Origin: an uncultured Oleiphilaceae bacterium
Lineage (GTDB): Bacteria; Pseudomonadota; Gammaproteobacteria; Pseudomonadales; Oleiphilaceae
Length of the DNA: 64,000 nucleotides
NCBI GenBank assembly: GCA_913060665.1
Contig: CAJXUY010000020.1
Span: forward strand, 19,172 to 83,171
Direction of reading: 5' to 3'
Of this stretch, positions 20,192 to 30,474 are shown piece by piece. Under the pieces are notes generated by a model, which was not told the DNA's origin, did not search any database, and saw nothing but the letters and a program-made list of their open reading frames with translations. The first letter of the stretch is position 1. Every line of letters begins with the position of its first letter. The position numbers and the translations under genes were made by a program.

Positions 20192-20208
20192 CTGGTGAGT
20201 AGGTCGAT

Positions 20209-20233
20209 CTCACCTTGATGGGTGAGGCTTTTT
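20209..20233 (+). terminator. Probable terminator after the cytochrome remnant
   Basis: Stem CTCACC (20209-20214) with GGTGAG (20221-20226), then GC and TTTTT. Short but plausible; it would end the iron-cluster side before the convergent AsmA gene. Confidence 0.55.
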
Positions 20234-20311
20234 ATTAATGCTTGACCCATCGATTGAACTTTTGACTCCTGCTTCTCAAAGCGCCCTCAGTATTTATCAA
20301 GGCTGCGAGGG

Positions 20312-22051
20312 CTATTCGTCTAGCCACTTCTCTAGTCGGCTAAGTACTTTTTTTACCTTATCGCTTTTTTTTAACGTTTGTACTTGTTGCTTTGCTTTAT
20401 CTTTTCGATCAGGCTCATCTGCCAGCAGAAGAGCACTTAACCCCATCTGCTTTAAATTAATACTGCAGTCTCCCCGGCTACCCATTGGTTTGTTGCATGA
20501 TAATGGCCATTCGACGCCGGTTAATACACGAGGCAGTTTGCACAGTGCCCACTCTTCTTTTTCGAGCTTAACATTCATGACAAGACTAATGGTTTGATTG
20601 GTGGCTATTTCTCCTTGTCCACTAATATGGGCGCCATCAAGCTCGCTAATAAAATAGGGGATGTTTAAGTGGTGATCCACTTCATCAATTGTAATCGCCA
20701 AATGCTCAAAAGGCGTTGTGTTGGAGTTAGTTGCGACTACGCTTGTGACCTGGCTACAAAGCTCCTTCTCTAGGTTAAATAACGTTGTTTTACCGTTGTT
20801 AATCGTCACATTACCATTTATTTTATGGTTCAATAGCTGGTGGTTTTTAAACTGGCCGCTGCCATGAAGATTGATATTCGCGGCGCCGTATAGTTGGGGC
20901 TTGTGTCCCAAAGTTTGTAATAGTGACTCTATCTGTATGTTCTTGCCCTTCAAGTCAAAATGCCACGAGTTGGCTGCTAAGGTGAAGCCCCCTTCTATGT
21001 TTAGTGTACCGCCTAATGCATGGGCTGTGCCTGAGTGAATAATAATTTCATCTCCTGCAGATACCCAATCGAGGTTGATGTCTTGTAGGATTTGTTGATG
21101 GGTGTCTAATGTTTGTGCTTGCAAGGTGTTCTTGCCAGGAAGCATCATCAGCATCGCAAGGTCATAGCAATGGGCGCTGTTAGTAAGGTGAGGCTTCTCA
21201 AAGCATATTGCAGGTATGGAAATATGCTTGCCTTGTAAGGTGTTTTCGATGGATGGGTTTGCTCTCTGCCAAACAGTCTGGCCAGATAATGCCATATTGG
21301 GGGTTTTAAACTCGTCAAACGTAACTAAAACCTCCTGCTTCGTGGCCTTTACTATTCCGTTGGAAGAAAGGTTAAACTCGCTAGCAGATAAACTAAGGTT
21401 GAATAGTTGAGTGTTTGGGTTATCACCTTTCGCCACATCGAGCTGAATATGTGTATCTTTAAGAATAGGTTCTGGGGTTTGTTTTGTAGTGGTCGCATTT
21501 GTGAGTCTACCTTTTATATGATAACGGCCAACGTCTAAGTGCTGAATATCACCCTGAATGTTCACGTTTGGGCGATTTAACGCTACTTTTTGATAGCTGT
21601 CACTGGGCAGTAGTGCCGAACTATTTATCGCAAACTCAAACCTGTTAGGCTGCATACCTGATGAGTCAAAGCTAACCACAACTTGCTCTATAAGGGGTAC
21701 TGACTTTAAATTAGATATCGATGTGACGCTGTCTACTTTAACGCTGCTGGGTACGACTTTTAGCAGCAACAGGTCTGGCAAGCTAAAGGAGACGCTAGCG
21801 CCTTGCAACGTAACACCAGTCGTTGGTACGACTATGCTGCTAGCAAATAGACTGGGAAAGGGCGATAAGTACCACTCAAGTGTTCCGATGATCTCGACAG
21901 GCTGGCCTAAATGTTCAGCCAGATGTTGGGTTATTTGCTGACGGTAGTCTCCAGCAGGAAACAGCAGCTTGATGGTAGACAGCAATATAATAGCGGCAAG
22001 AAATACAATCAATAATAGATTGGATATTCGAGATGAGAGGCCTTTGTCCAT
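20312..22051 (-). CDS. AsmA family protein
   Basis: 579 residues from the ATG at 22051. The frame continues 65 codons further (to 22246) but that part has no membrane or family features. The N-terminus is a signal-anchor helix (about 10-30), then the AsmA N-terminal pattern with GQPVEIIGTLEWYLSPFPSL. The body is a long beta-rich periplasmic domain, and the C-terminal part has the AsmA-type YFISELDGAHISGQGEI. AsmA proteins are inner-membrane anchored and tied to outer-membrane lipid transport. Convergent with the cytochrome remnant. The gap 22052-22337 holds nothing else I recognise. Confidence 0.8.
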   Translation of the reverse strand: MDKGLSSRISNLLLIVFLAAIILLSTIKLLFPAGDYRQQITQHLAEHLGQPVEIIGTLEWYLSPFPSLFASSIVVPTTGVTLQGASVSFSLPDLLLLKVVPSSVKVDSVTSISNLKSVPLIEQVVVSFDSSGMQPNRFEFAINSSALLPSDSYQKVALNRPNVNIQGDIQHLDVGRYHIKGRLTNATTTKQTPEPILKDTHIQLDVAKGDNPNTQLFNLSLSASEFNLSSNGIVKATKQEVLVTFDEFKTPNMALSGQTVWQRANPSIENTLQGKHISIPAICFEKPHLTNSAHCYDLAMLMMLPGKNTLQAQTLDTHQQILQDINLDWVSAGDEIIIHSGTAHALGGTLNIEGGFTLAANSWHFDLKGKNIQIESLLQTLGHKPQLYGAANINLHGSGQFKNHQLLNHKINGNVTINNGKTTLFNLEKELCSQVTSVVATNSNTTPFEHLAITIDEVDHHLNIPYFISELDGAHISGQGEIATNQTISLVMNVKLEKEEWALCKLPRVLTGVEWPLSCNKPMGSRGDCSINLKQMGLSALLLADEPDRKDKAKQQVQTLKKSDKVKKVLSRLEKWLDE

Positions 22052-22337
22052 ATTGCTACAGTGTTCCGTATTGCTTCTTATGTAGTTGATACAGAATAGT
22101 AAACGAGCTAACGCGGTAGAGCCAGCACTAGGGTGGTAATTTAGAACTAAATACAACACTGTGATCGTGTTTAGCCTATCATAGGCTACATCTGGCAGGT
22201 CTAGCCGCCTTGCTCTGCTATAGGGGGGCAGTCCCTCTGCTTCCAATAAACAGGTGCAGGGTAATGGCAGTCTAACTACATGCCTAGCGGCTGCATTTTT
22301 TTGATTAAATTTAACTTAAAAGGTTAGCATTTGGTTT

Positions 22338-23054
22338 ATGAGTGAATTATCGAACATACTCTTGCTCACTTTATTGGCGGGCTTGGCTATGCCTGTTGGC
22401 GCCGCTTTTGCTGGCGTGGAGCGGATACGGCCGCTGTGGCTAGAGAATGAACTAAGGCATAGTATTATTGCCTTTGGTGGAGGCGCCCTTCTTTCTGCTG
22501 TGGCGCTTGTGTTGGTGCCCGAAGGAACTGAAGGGCTAAGTATCGTGGTTGCAAGCGGGTGCTTTATTGTTGGTGGTGTTAGCTTTATGGCAATCGATGT
22601 TTTACTGGCCAAGAGTCAAACATCCGCTAGTCAGTTAACCGCCATGCTGTCTGATTTTTTGCCAGAGTCCATTGCGTTAGGCGCAGCGTTTGCTATTGGG
22701 GGTAATGGTGCAATGTTGTTGGTGGTGCTGATCGCATTACAAAACTTGCCAGAGGGCTTTAATGCTTACCGAGAGTTAAAGCAAAGCACTCACTATAGCG
22801 GCCTAAAAATTATCGCGCTGTTTACCCTTATGGCCTTTCTAGGGCCGTTGGCAGCCGCAGTGGGATATTTATGGCTTGTTGAGCTCCCATCGGTGGTCAA
22901 CGGCATTATGCTTTTTGCAGCAGGCGGAATTCTCTATAGCGTGTTCCAGGATATTGCTCCCCAAGCCAAACTAGAGCGACATTGGTCTCCCGCTTTGGGC
23001 GCTGTATTAGGTTTTACCTTGGGTATGGTGGGCTTTATGCTAAGCCATCACTGA
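22338..23054 (+). CDS. ZIP-like metal transporter with altered ligands
   Basis: 238 residues, about seven or eight transmembrane helices. Two helices carry motifs resembling the paired metal-site motifs of ZupT/ZIP proteins (HNFPEG and HNIPEG), but here they read DFLPES and QNLPEG. Both histidines are missing while the Pro-Glu pairs remain. Direction, metal or even transport activity is therefore uncertain. No neighbour suggests a substrate, though an iron island lies 3 kb upstream. No clear ribosome site precedes the ATG. Confidence 0.65.
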   Translation: MSELSNILLLTLLAGLAMPVGAAFAGVERIRPLWLENELRHSIIAFGGGALLSAVALVLVPEGTEGLSIVVASGCFIVGGVSFMAIDVLLAKSQTSASQLTAMLSDFLPESIALGAAFAIGGNGAMLLVVLIALQNLPEGFNAYRELKQSTHYSGLKIIALFTLMAFLGPLAAAVGYLWLVELPSVVNGIMLFAAGGILYSVFQDIAPQAKLERHWSPALGAVLGFTLGMVGFMLSHH

Positions 23055-23121
23055 ATGGTATGTTCAATTACTTAATTCCACACCTGTCTCGGAAGGTCCG
23101 CGCTCTTGGGTTTCTTTTTAT

Positions 23122-23155
23122 ATCAAAAGTGTAGATCCAGTGTAGAACTTTTGAT
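23122..23155. repeat. Inverted repeat between the ZIP-like gene and the tRNA
   Basis: ATCAAAAGT (23122-23130) and ACTTTTGAT (23147-23155) are a perfect 9-bp inverted repeat over 16 nt that contains GTGTAGA twice. No T-tract follows on either strand, so a terminator is doubtful. Confidence 0.5.
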
Positions 23156-23251
23156 CGAGTCTGGCTCTTTTTCTTTTGATTCAGGAAGGTGGACTAAAGC
23201 GGCACAGAGGCTTTAATATTGTATGAAATTAACTAATTGATTTAAAAGAAA

Positions 23252-23328
23252 TGGTGCCCCCTCCCTGACTCGAACAGGGGACCTACCGATTATGAGTCGG
23301 GCGCTCTAACCAACTGAGCTAAGGGGGC
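23252..23328 (-). tRNA. tRNA with CAT anticodon, probably tRNA-Ile2 (lysidine type)
   Basis: A complete 77-nt cloverleaf on the minus strand with encoded CCA. Acceptor stem GCCCCCT/AGGGGGC, D-arm GCTC...GAGC, anticodon loop CTCATAA, T-arm CCCTG/CAGGG around TTCGAGT. The start GCCCCCTTAGCTCAG and the CGACTCATAATCG arm resemble E. coli tRNA-Ile2 (read AUA after lysidine modification) more than elongator tRNA-Met. The outer anticodon-stem pair is C-U. It lies downstream of rpoD on the same strand. Confidence 0.93.
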
Positions 23329-23358
23329 ACTTTAAGCAGTTTTCTACGGTGTTACTGA

Positions 23359-23392
23359 AGAAAAGAAGGCGTCATTATACTGATGACGCCTT
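23359..23392 (-). terminator. Terminator after rpoD
   Basis: On the minus strand AAGGCGTCAT (23392-23383) pairs with ATGACGCCTT (23375-23366), followed by a T-rich tail CTTTTCTTC. It lies between rpoD and the tRNA. Confidence 0.8.
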
Positions 23393-23404
23393 GTATTTCA
23401 ACAG

Positions 23405-25234
23405 TTATTCGTCGAGGAAGCTACGAAGATGATCGGAGCGGCTTGGGTGACGAAGTTTACGCAGTGCTTTTGCTTCGATTTGACGAATACGCTCTCTAGT
23501 TACGTCGAATTGCTTGCCGACTTCTTCTAGCGTGTGGTCTGTATTCATCTCGATGCCGAAGCGCATACGTAGTACTTTTGCTTCACGGGCGGTTAACCCT
23601 GAAAGTACCGATGTGGTGGCTTCTTTTAGGCCTGCACCGGTGGCAGAGTTTACTGGAGATTCTGCTAGCGTATCTTCAATAAAGTCGCCTAAGTGCGAAT
23701 CTTCATCATCACCGATTGGGGTTTCCATGGAGATAGGCTCTTTCGCAATTTTTAATACTTTGCGTACCTTGTCTTCTGAAAGCTCCATTCGCTCACCTAA
23801 CTCTTCTGGAGTGGGCTCTCGACCCATTTCCTGAAGCATTTGACGAGATATTCGGTTCAGTTTGTTGATGGTTTCAATCATATGAACCGGAATACGGATC
23901 GTTCTGGCTTGGTCAGCAATAGAGCGAGTGATCGCCTGTCTGATCCACCAGGTTGCGTAGGTTGAAAACTTGTAACCACGGCGGTATTCAAATTTATCAA
24001 CCGCTTTCATCAGGCCGATGTTGCCTTCCTGAATCAGGTCGAGGAACTGAAGTCCACGGTTGGTGTATTTCTTTGCAATCGAGATAACCAGACGTAAGTT
24101 TGCTTCAACCATCTCTTTCTTTGCTCGACGCGCTTTAGCTTCAGCAATCGAGATTCTTCGGTTGATATCTTTAATAACCGGTACATCGATGCCTGCATCA
24201 TTTGATAGCAGCTTTATTCTGCGTTGCAGTCTGCTAATATCATCTACGCGTGCATTGATCGCGTCAGAGTACCCTAAGTCTGCAGCGGCTATATCTTGTG
24301 CCCACTCTAGGTTGCTTTCGTTGCCTGGAAACTTCTTAATAAAGTCCTTTCTAGGCATTTTGCATTCGCGTGCACAGATATCCATGATTTTTCGTTCATG
24401 ACGTCTAATGCCGTCATTAACATTGCGTACTTTTCTAACCAGTGCGTCAAAACGTTTTGGTGCAAGCTTTAGTGGTGCGAAGATAGAGCCTAACTTCTCA
24501 AGTGCTTTAAGGGCTTCTTTGCTTAAACGGCCGTGCTTGCTAATGGCGTCTTCAGCCACTTGATATTGCGCGCGAAGATCGCTAAAGCGTGCTCTGGTCT
24601 CTTCTGGATCAGGCCCGCTTTCTACTTCTTCATCATCTTCGTCATCATCTTCGCTGTCATCGTCATTTTCTTCTTTAACTTCTTCAACTGCTTTTGGTGC
24701 GACAGCTTTTTTTACTTCTGCGTCAGGGTCAAGGAAGCCAGTGATAATATCACTTAAACGGCCTTCTTCTTCGACAATAGTGTCGTAAGTGCCAATAGTG
24801 TTTGATACTGAGCCTGGAAAGAGTGCCAATGCAGACATTACATCTCTTAAGCCCTCTTCGATACGCTTAGCGATGACAATTTCGCCTTCGCGCGTCAGAA
24901 GTTCTACAGTACCCATTTCACGCATATACATGCGAACAGGGTCTGTCGTTCGTCCTGCTTCAGATTCTACGGCTGCAAGTGCTGCGGCTGCTTCAGCGGC
25001 GGCTACTTCATCGGTAGAGTCGCCATCAGCCATTAACAATGAATCGGCATCAGGCGCGCTTTCGCATACTTTAATGCCCATATCATTGATCATTCGAATG
25101 ATGTCTTCGACCTGATCTGGATCTGCGATATCTTGAGGAAGATGGTCGTTTACTTCTGCGTAAGTCAGGTACCCCTGTTCTTTACCTCGAGCAATTAGTT
25201 CTTTCAAACGGGACTGTTGAGAATCGCCTGACAT
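23405..25234 (-). CDS. rpoD: RNA polymerase sigma-70 factor RpoD
   Basis: 609 residues from the ATG at 25234 (AGGG seven bases upstream); an ATG ten codons earlier has no ribosome site. Sigma 1.1 is at the N-terminus, and region 1.2 ([22 protein letters not shown]) follows. A Glu/Asp-rich non-conserved region comes next, then region 2 with [38 protein letters not shown] (quoted by position about 365-405), region 3, and region 4 with [18 protein letters not shown]. The housekeeping sigma factor. Last gene of the macromolecular synthesis operon, 127 bp after dnaG. Confidence 0.98.
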   Translation of the reverse strand: MSGDSQQSRLKELIARGKEQGYLTYAEVNDHLPQDIADPDQVEDIIRMINDMGIKVCESAPDADSLLMADGDSTDEVAAAEAAAALAAVESEAGRTTDPVRMYMREMGTVELLTREGEIVIAKRIEEGLRDVMSALALFPGSVSNTIGTYDTIVEEEGRLSDIITGFLDPDAEVKKAVAPKAVEEVKEENDDDSEDDDEDDEEVESGPDPEETRARFSDLRAQYQVAEDAISKHGRLSKEALKALEKLGSIFAPLKLAPKRFDALVRKVRNVNDGIRRHERKIMDICARECKMPRKDFIKKFPGNESNLEWAQDIAAADLGYSDAINARVDDISRLQRRIKLLSNDAGIDVPVIKDINRRISIAEAKARRAKKEMVEANLRLVISIAKKYTNRGLQFLDLIQEGNIGLMKAVDKFEYRRGYKFSTYATWWIRQAITRSIADQARTIRIPVHMIETINKLNRISRQMLQEMGREPTPEELGERMELSEDKVRKVLKIAKEPISMETPIGDDEDSHLGDFIEDTLAESPVNSATGAGLKEATTSVLSGLTAREAKVLRMRFGIEMNTDHTLEEVGKQFDVTRERIRQIEAKALRKLRHPSRSDHLRSFLDE

Positions 25235-25361
25235 ATACACCCTTTCAGTTTGGTGATTGATCAAAAATCAAACTGACATTATAGCTTGAATCACAAAGCC
25301 ATGCCACTGAACGCAATAATGGTGGCGTTATTTTAAAATTCAAGTGAATGTCAGCAGTTAA

Positions 25362-27149
25362 TTACTGTGTTGTTGCCTCTCCCCATGTAGAGAGGGCTCT
25401 GAGTTCTTCTTTCTCTTCGTTGCTAAGAGGCTGGGTATGTGACTTTTCAACAAGCGCGTCACGCCTTTTATTTTGTGCCGCCTTGTGAAGCGTATCGTGA
25501 GCTTCTTGTAATGCGTCTTCTGCTAAAGGAATAAACTCAATTTCGTCAAAAAGAGTATAGAAGTAATTTTGATTATCGCTATCGGTGGCAATAGAAATTA
25601 ATAATTCTTTATTTGTCGTTAATGATTGGGTAACCATAAAACGCGAAAAATTAAGAGCGATAGGGAACAGGTCTTCTAATTTGTTGTGCTCAATGTGCTT
25701 GCAGAATGCAGGTGCTTTATTTGGGAAAAAATAGAGGGCAAGGCAAACTGAAACATCAGGCTTCCGTTTAACTGAGACCTGAGTGACAATTTTCTTATAA
25801 AATCCGCTACTTTCTGATGCTTGTGCTCGGTTGTGTTGCTGAAAATTACCGTTTTTCTGAAACTTCGAGTCGTTTGAGTATTTTGAATTTTTATAGCTGC
25901 GACGTGTCAGGGCGTATAACTGATCTTTAACGGCCGCTTTAATCGTTGCTGATGCAATAAGATTTATTTCCGGTTCTGCACGATTTTTTAACAAGCCTTT
26001 ATGTTCAGGGATTTCAAGATCTAGACCCTCGCTATGTACGTCAAAAAAGAAGCTTGAAAGAGGCCTGGCTTCGGTGATCCTTTTTTCGAAGCTTTGTTTG
26101 CCTTCCTTTCTGATCATGGTGTCAGGGTCTTCGCCTTCGGGTAATAGCAAAAACTGAATTTGTACCCCATCTTGAATCAGAGGGAGGCAGTTGTGCATCG
26201 CTTTATGGGCGGCCTTAAGACCTGCCGCATCACCGTCAAAGCAGAATACCAGATGATGTGCGTGCCTGAGTAGTGCGTTTAGGTTGTCTTGATTGGTGGC
26301 CGTCCCCAGTGTTGCTACGCCGTAAGTAATGCCATATTGGGCGAGGGATACAACGTCCATATAGCCTTCGCACACCAATAGTTTTTCTATGTGGCGATTA
26401 GCTTTGTAGGCTTCATATATGCCATAGATTTCATGGCTTTTGTGAAATACGGGTGATTCGGGGGAGTTAATATATTTAGCTTTATCGTTTCCTAGAGTGC
26501 GCCCACCAAAAGCAATGGTTTTACCTCGGGTATTTCGAATGGGAAACATAATTCGGTTTCGAAACAAGTCAAAGGGGGCTTTGCCATCTTGACTGAAGAC
26601 GATTTTGGTATCTATAAGTGCTTTAAGTCTCTCGGCCGAGCACAGTGGCGCGAGGTTGCTGTTTTCTGTCGGGGCGAAGCCTAGCTTATAGGTTTTGATG
26701 ATATCACTACTTAAACCTCGTTTATTGAGGTATTGCAGTGCATGCTCTTTGAGGGGGTGCTGCTGTAGTTGCTGTTCGTAATAGTCAGCAGTGAAGCCTA
26801 GGGCATTAATAAGTGGTTGACTGGCATCGTATTGCTTTTGAGCGACCTCGTCTCTAGGCACTTCCATTCCTGCTGTTTTGGCAAGCTCCTCAACGGCTTC
26901 GTTAAACGATAGGCTCTCAAACTCTCGAATGAAATTAATTGCATCACCTGAAGCGCCGCAGCCAAAGCAGTGATAAAACTGTTTATCGGGAATAACATTG
27001 AAGGATGGAGTCTTTTCTTCGTGGAATGGGCAGCATGCTTTGTAGCTGCTACCACTTTTCTTGAGTCGTATGCGAGAAGATATCAGCTCGACAATGTTGA
27101 CTCTGCCTAGCAGGTCGTCGATAAAGGGCTGTGGTATCATTCCTACCAT
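25362..27149 (-). CDS. dnaG: DNA primase
   Basis: 595 residues, close to E. coli DnaG. Start MVGMIPQPFIDDLL matches the E. coli start MAGRIPRVFINDLL, which supports the ATG at 27149 over the internal ATG. The N-terminal zinc ribbon has CCPFHEEKTPSF and FYHCFGCGASGDA. The Toprim part has LLVCEGYMDVVSL and FCFDGDAAGLKAAHKA. The C-terminal helicase-binding domain is less conserved. It synthesises RNA primers at the fork. It sits between yqeY and rpoD, 127 bp before rpoD. Confidence 0.97.
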   Translation of the reverse strand: MVGMIPQPFIDDLLGRVNIVELISSRIRLKKSGSSYKACCPFHEEKTPSFNVIPDKQFYHCFGCGASGDAINFIREFESLSFNEAVEELAKTAGMEVPRDEVAQKQYDASQPLINALGFTADYYEQQLQQHPLKEHALQYLNKRGLSSDIIKTYKLGFAPTENSNLAPLCSAERLKALIDTKIVFSQDGKAPFDLFRNRIMFPIRNTRGKTIAFGGRTLGNDKAKYINSPESPVFHKSHEIYGIYEAYKANRHIEKLLVCEGYMDVVSLAQYGITYGVATLGTATNQDNLNALLRHAHHLVFCFDGDAAGLKAAHKAMHNCLPLIQDGVQIQFLLLPEGEDPDTMIRKEGKQSFEKRITEARPLSSFFFDVHSEGLDLEIPEHKGLLKNRAEPEINLIASATIKAAVKDQLYALTRRSYKNSKYSNDSKFQKNGNFQQHNRAQASESSGFYKKIVTQVSVKRKPDVSVCLALYFFPNKAPAFCKHIEHNKLEDLFPIALNFSRFMVTQSLTTNKELLISIATDSDNQNYFYTLFDEIEFIPLAEDALQEAHDTLHKAAQNKRRDALVEKSHTQPLSNEEKEELRALSTWGEATTQ

Positions 27150-27314
27150 TAGGTTTGGCGTTCTCCGGCGACTAAAGAAACGAATGGTCTAGCTTATAAT
27201 GAAGAATATACTACTCGCTTTGATATGGAATCAAATGTCTGTAGTGGTGTCAGTAGAAGTCAGTATAGGGGATTATTATTGAGAATAGAGATCTAGCTGT
27301 ATTGTAGGCTGGCC

Positions 27315-27767
27315 TTATAGTAAGGCTTTTTTAACTTTTCCACTAATGCTACCCATATCAGCTCTACCTTGAACTTTAGGTTTGAGTATTGCCATCACTT
27401 TACCCATATCTTGCATTGAGCTTGCACCACTTTCACTGACGGCTTGTGTTACCAGTGAATCAAGTTCTTCATCCGTTAATGCTTCAGGGAGAAATGCCTG
27501 AATTATTTCAATTTCGTCTGATTCAACTTGTGCAAGTTCGGTCCGACCAGCATCAGTATACTGCTTGGCAGAATCTCGGCGTTGTTTAACCATCTTGTCT
27601 AAAATGGTTAGTAGGCGCTCGTCATCGATTTCAATGCGTTCATCGACTTCTATACGCTTAATTTCAGCCATGATCAATCTGATGGTGCCAAGACGAGGTT
27701 TGTCTTTTGCACGCATTGCATCTTTCATGGCGTCTTTAACGCTTGATTTTAATTCTATGCTGGCCAT
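27315..27767 (-). CDS. GatB/YqeY domain protein
   Basis: 150 residues, entirely a YqeY domain (GTIRLIMAEIKRIEVDER, LDKMVKQRRDSAKQY, DMGKVMAILKPKVQGRADM). The domain resembles the tRNA-binding tail of the GatB amidotransferase subunit, but the free-standing protein has no established role. It is between rpsU (27 bp away) and dnaG (165 bp away) in the usual proteobacterial operon, so it is presumably co-expressed with them. Confidence 0.9.
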   Translation of the reverse strand: MASIELKSSVKDAMKDAMRAKDKPRLGTIRLIMAEIKRIEVDERIEIDDERLLTILDKMVKQRRDSAKQYTDAGRTELAQVESDEIEIIQAFLPEALTDEELDSLVTQAVSESGASSMQDMGKVMAILKPKVQGRADMGSISGKVKKALL

Positions 27768-27794
27768 AGACCTATCCTATTAATCAATAATCGA

Positions 27795-28010
27795 TTAATA
27801 GAGGCGTTCGAAACGTTTTGTTTCGCGCTGAACTTTTTTGGCGTGACGCTTAACAGCGGCAGCAGCCTTACGCTTGCGTACTGAAGTCGGCTTTTCATAA
27901 AATTCGCGACGACGAACTTCTGAAAGGATGCCTGCTTTTTCGCAAGAACGCTTAAAACGACGTAGAGCGATATCAAAAGGCTCGTTTTCTTTAACTTTTA
28001 CAGAAGGCAT
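27795..28010 (-). CDS. rpsU: 30S ribosomal protein S21
   Basis: 71 residues, the family length. Starts [20 protein letters not shown] and ends in a very basic helix with [19 protein letters not shown]21 binds near the 3' end of 16S rRNA and aids initiation. First gene of the rpsU-yqeY-dnaG-rpoD operon, divergent from tsaD with 250 bp between them. Confidence 0.98.
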   Translation of the reverse strand: MPSVKVKENEPFDIALRRFKRSCEKAGILSEVRRREFYEKPTSVRKRKAAAAVKRHAKKVQRETKRFERLY

Positions 28011-28260
28011 TCAAGGTACCTGTAATCTTTAGGTTAATCTGGTTCTGATCAGCACTCATAAACCGTGCTTGATCTATCCGTTCTTACTGTTTGATCCTAT
28101 AAATAGACTGATAATTAATCAGGTAAAAACTATAGGGGGGCGAATTCTAAACCTTATAAGGTTTACTTGTAAAGAGTTGCGTTGAATTTAAAGCACATGA
28201 TCTGATTTTCTGGTAACCTGCGCATCATTAAAAGGGAGTAATAACGGTGGAGTGTAGCGA

Positions 28261-29289
28261 GTGATAGTACTGGGAATTGAAACCTCATGTGATGAAACAG
28301 GCATTGCGCTGTTTGATAGTGAGCACGGGCTGCTATCTCATGCACTTTATAGTCAAGTTGATATCCACGCAGATTATGGCGGTGTGGTTCCGGAGCTGGC
28401 GTCTAGGGATCATATTCGTAAAATTTTGCCTTTGATTGACGAGGTGTTAGCGGAGGCAAAGCTCAATAAGACGGCTATTAACTCGATTGCCTATACTGCC
28501 GGGCCAGGATTGGTAGGTGCTTTAATGGTAGGCGCTGCGGTTGCTCAGTCACTGGCGCTGGTGCTGGGGGTTCCTGCTATTGGTGTGCACCATATGGAAG
28601 GGCATTTATTGGCGCCGATGCTAGAAGACTCGCCTCCCGCGTTTCCGTTTGTTGCTTTGCTGGTTTCTGGGGGACATACGCAGCTCGTTAAAGTAGAAGG
28701 GATTGGTCGTTATGAGCTGCTGGGCGAGTCAGTTGATGATGCCGCTGGTGAAGCATTTGATAAAGCTGCAAAGATGCTGGGGCTGGACTATCCTGGTGGG
28801 CCTCGTATTGCCAGGCTGGCTGAATCGGGGGATGTAGGTCGGTTTCGTTTTCCGCGCCCCATGACTGACCGCCCTGGCCTGGATTTTAGTTTTAGCGGAT
28901 TGAAAACCTTTACGCTTAATACGACTCAAAAACATGCGGTAGATGGCGTCGTAGATTCTCAAACCAAAGCTGATATTGCTGCGGCTTTTCAGTCGGCGGT
29001 CGTGGATACATTAATGATTAAATGTCGAAGGGCATTGCGTCAGACTGAGATGAAAAGGCTGGTTATCGCAGGAGGTGTGAGTGCCAATACGTCACTTCGA
29101 GAGGCGTTAGAAGCGATGGTTTTGAAAGAGAAGGCTGAAGTTTTTTATGCTAGGCCTGAGTTTTGCACTGACAATGGTGCGATGATTGCCTTTGCGGGGT
29201 GTCAGCGCTTGGTGGCAGGGCAGCAAGACGATGTTTCATTAAAGGCGACACCTCGGTGGCCTTTAGAGAGTCTACCCGCAATCGATTAA
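28261..29289 (+). CDS. tsaD: tRNA N6-adenosine threonylcarbamoyltransferase
   Basis: 342 residues from a GTG start with GGAG eight to nine bases upstream. ASKHA fold with [10 protein letters not shown] at the start, the metal-site [19 protein letters not shown] and [16 protein letters not shown] GGVSANTSL. Transfers threonylcarbamoyl to A37 of ANN-decoding tRNAs to make t6A. Divergent from rpsU, as is common in gammaproteobacteria. Its end overlaps the convergent plsY end by 4 bp. Confidence 0.97.
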   Translation: MIVLGIETSCDETGIALFDSEHGLLSHALYSQVDIHADYGGVVPELASRDHIRKILPLIDEVLAEAKLNKTAINSIAYTAGPGLVGALMVGAAVAQSLALVLGVPAIGVHHMEGHLLAPMLEDSPPAFPFVALLVSGGHTQLVKVEGIGRYELLGESVDDAAGEAFDKAAKMLGLDYPGGPRIARLAESGDVGRFRFPRPMTDRPGLDFSFSGLKTFTLNTTQKHAVDGVVDSQTKADIAAAFQSAVVDTLMIKCRRALRQTEMKRLVIAGGVSANTSLREALEAMVLKEKAEVFYARPEFCTDNGAMIAFAGCQRLVAGQQDDVSLKATPRWPLESLPAID

Positions 29290-29891
29290 AGGTCTGGCTT
29301 ATCGAGTCGCTTTTCATGGTGTTTGAGTAACCCAGAAATATTGTCTTTGTGTCGAAATATAATCATGACACTCAGAATGCTATAAACCAGCGTGTAAGAT
29401 GTATCTAATAGATAAGCAGTTATAGGCGCAAGCACCGCTGCGGTGATGGATGCAACGGATGAAATTTTAACTTTTCGGGCAACCAGTATCCAGCAGATGG
29501 TAATGACTATTGTGGTGGTAGGAGAAAGAACAAGACCAGCTCCTAGTGTGGTAGCAACGCCTTTTCCACCTTTAAAATGATAGTAGGCAGGGTACATGTG
29601 GCCGACTATCGCGGCAAGCGCAATTAAGCCTTGAGTGAGCTCTGGAAGTGTTAATGTTATCGCTAGATAGACAGGAATAGCGCCTTTTGCACTATCTATG
29701 GCGAGTGTTAATACGGCTGGCGTTGTTCCACCGATACGGTATACATTGGTGGCTCCCGGATTTTTAGAGCCTGTTTTTCTAGGGTCAGTAAGTGAGAAAC
29801 AGCGGCACACAGAAATAGCGCCAGAAATAGATCCGAGGCCATACGCGAATATGATAAGTAGGCACGTGATAGTGAAGCTGCCGGTATTCAT
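29286..29891 (-). CDS. plsY: Glycerol-3-phosphate acyltransferase PlsY
   Basis: 201 residues and about five transmembrane helices. Three family motifs are visible: [24 protein letters not shown] and the loop [14 protein letters not shown]. PlsY acylates glycerol-3-phosphate from acyl-phosphate in the inner membrane. Convergent with tsaD (4-bp overlap) and divergent from folB across 199 bp, the same neighbourhood as in Pseudomonas. Confidence 0.95.
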   Translation of the reverse strand: MNTGSFTITCLLIIFAYGLGSISGAISVCRCFSLTDPRKTGSKNPGATNVYRIGGTTPAVLTLAIDSAKGAIPVYLAITLTLPELTQGLIALAAIVGHMYPAYYHFKGGKGVATTLGAGLVLSPTTTIVITICWILVARKVKISSVASITAAVLAPITAYLLDTSYTLVYSILSVMIIFRHKDNISGLLKHHEKRLDKPDL

Positions 29892-30090
29892 AGATTACAC
29901 TAATTAGGCAGTACTCATTAAGTAGTACTGCAGGATCAGGTTAAGATAAGTGATTAACATACACGGCTATAGGACGATAGGCAATTTCTGTGTTGTGTAA
30001 AAGTGTCTACAGGTGAAGCTCATGCCTCTGTAGGGGTTTCTTTAGGTAAAATTATATCCTCGATTTGAGGTTGTATTCATTAGGAATGTA

Positions 30091-30474
30091 ATGGTTAGCG
30101 ATAGTGTTTTTATAACCGGTCTGGCAATTGATGCCACTATTGGTGTTTACGATTGGGAGAGAACCATAAAGCAGCGATTGGTGCTGGATTTGGATATGTG
30201 CTTTGATATCGCTTCTGCTGCGGCGACGGATGATCTCACTCATGCTTTGGATTACAGTGCGGTCTCGCAGCGCATAATATCATTTGTTGAGGGTAGTGCT
30301 TACCAATTGTTAGAAGCATTAGCGGAGCAGATTGCATATATTGTGATGGATGAATTTTCGGTTTCGGGCTTAAGGCTTAGAATTAACAAGCCTGGCGCAG
30401 TGCCTGAGGCTTCAGGTGTCGGGCTGGTGATTACTCGTGGTGATTACTTGAAAGGAGGTACCGCTCGTGGCTGA
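30091..30474 (+). CDS. folB: Dihydroneopterin aldolase
   Basis: 127 residues with AGGA before the ATG. Family marks: GLAIDATIGVYDWERTIKQ, the DYSAV segment, LLEALAEQIA and the C-terminal NKPGAVPEASGVGL with the conserved Lys. Converts dihydroneopterin to hydroxymethyl-dihydropterin, the substrate of FolK. The stop overlaps the folK start by 8 bp, so the two consecutive pathway steps are translationally coupled. Confidence 0.95.
   Translation: MVSDSVFITGLAIDATIGVYDWERTIKQRLVLDLDMCFDIASAAATDDLTHALDYSAVSQRIISFVEGSAYQLLEALAEQIAYIVMDEFSVSGLRLRINKPGAVPEASGVGLVITRGDYLKGGTARG

Noticed and set aside
20238..20597. 119-codon frame opposite the end of the AsmA gene
   Set aside because: Antisense shadow of a supported gene; Ser/Phe-rich without motifs.
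22052..22246. 65-codon N-terminal extension of the AsmA gene
   Set aside because: Not hydrophobic, no family match, and the signal-anchor expected at the start of AsmA follows the internal ATG.
23122..23155. Inverted repeat considered as tRNA or gene terminator
   Set aside because: No T-tract on either strand after the stem.
24533..24757. Phe/Val-rich frame opposite rpoD
   Set aside because: It is the complement of the acidic Glu/Asp run in sigma70 region 1, which always yields a hydrophobic antisense frame.
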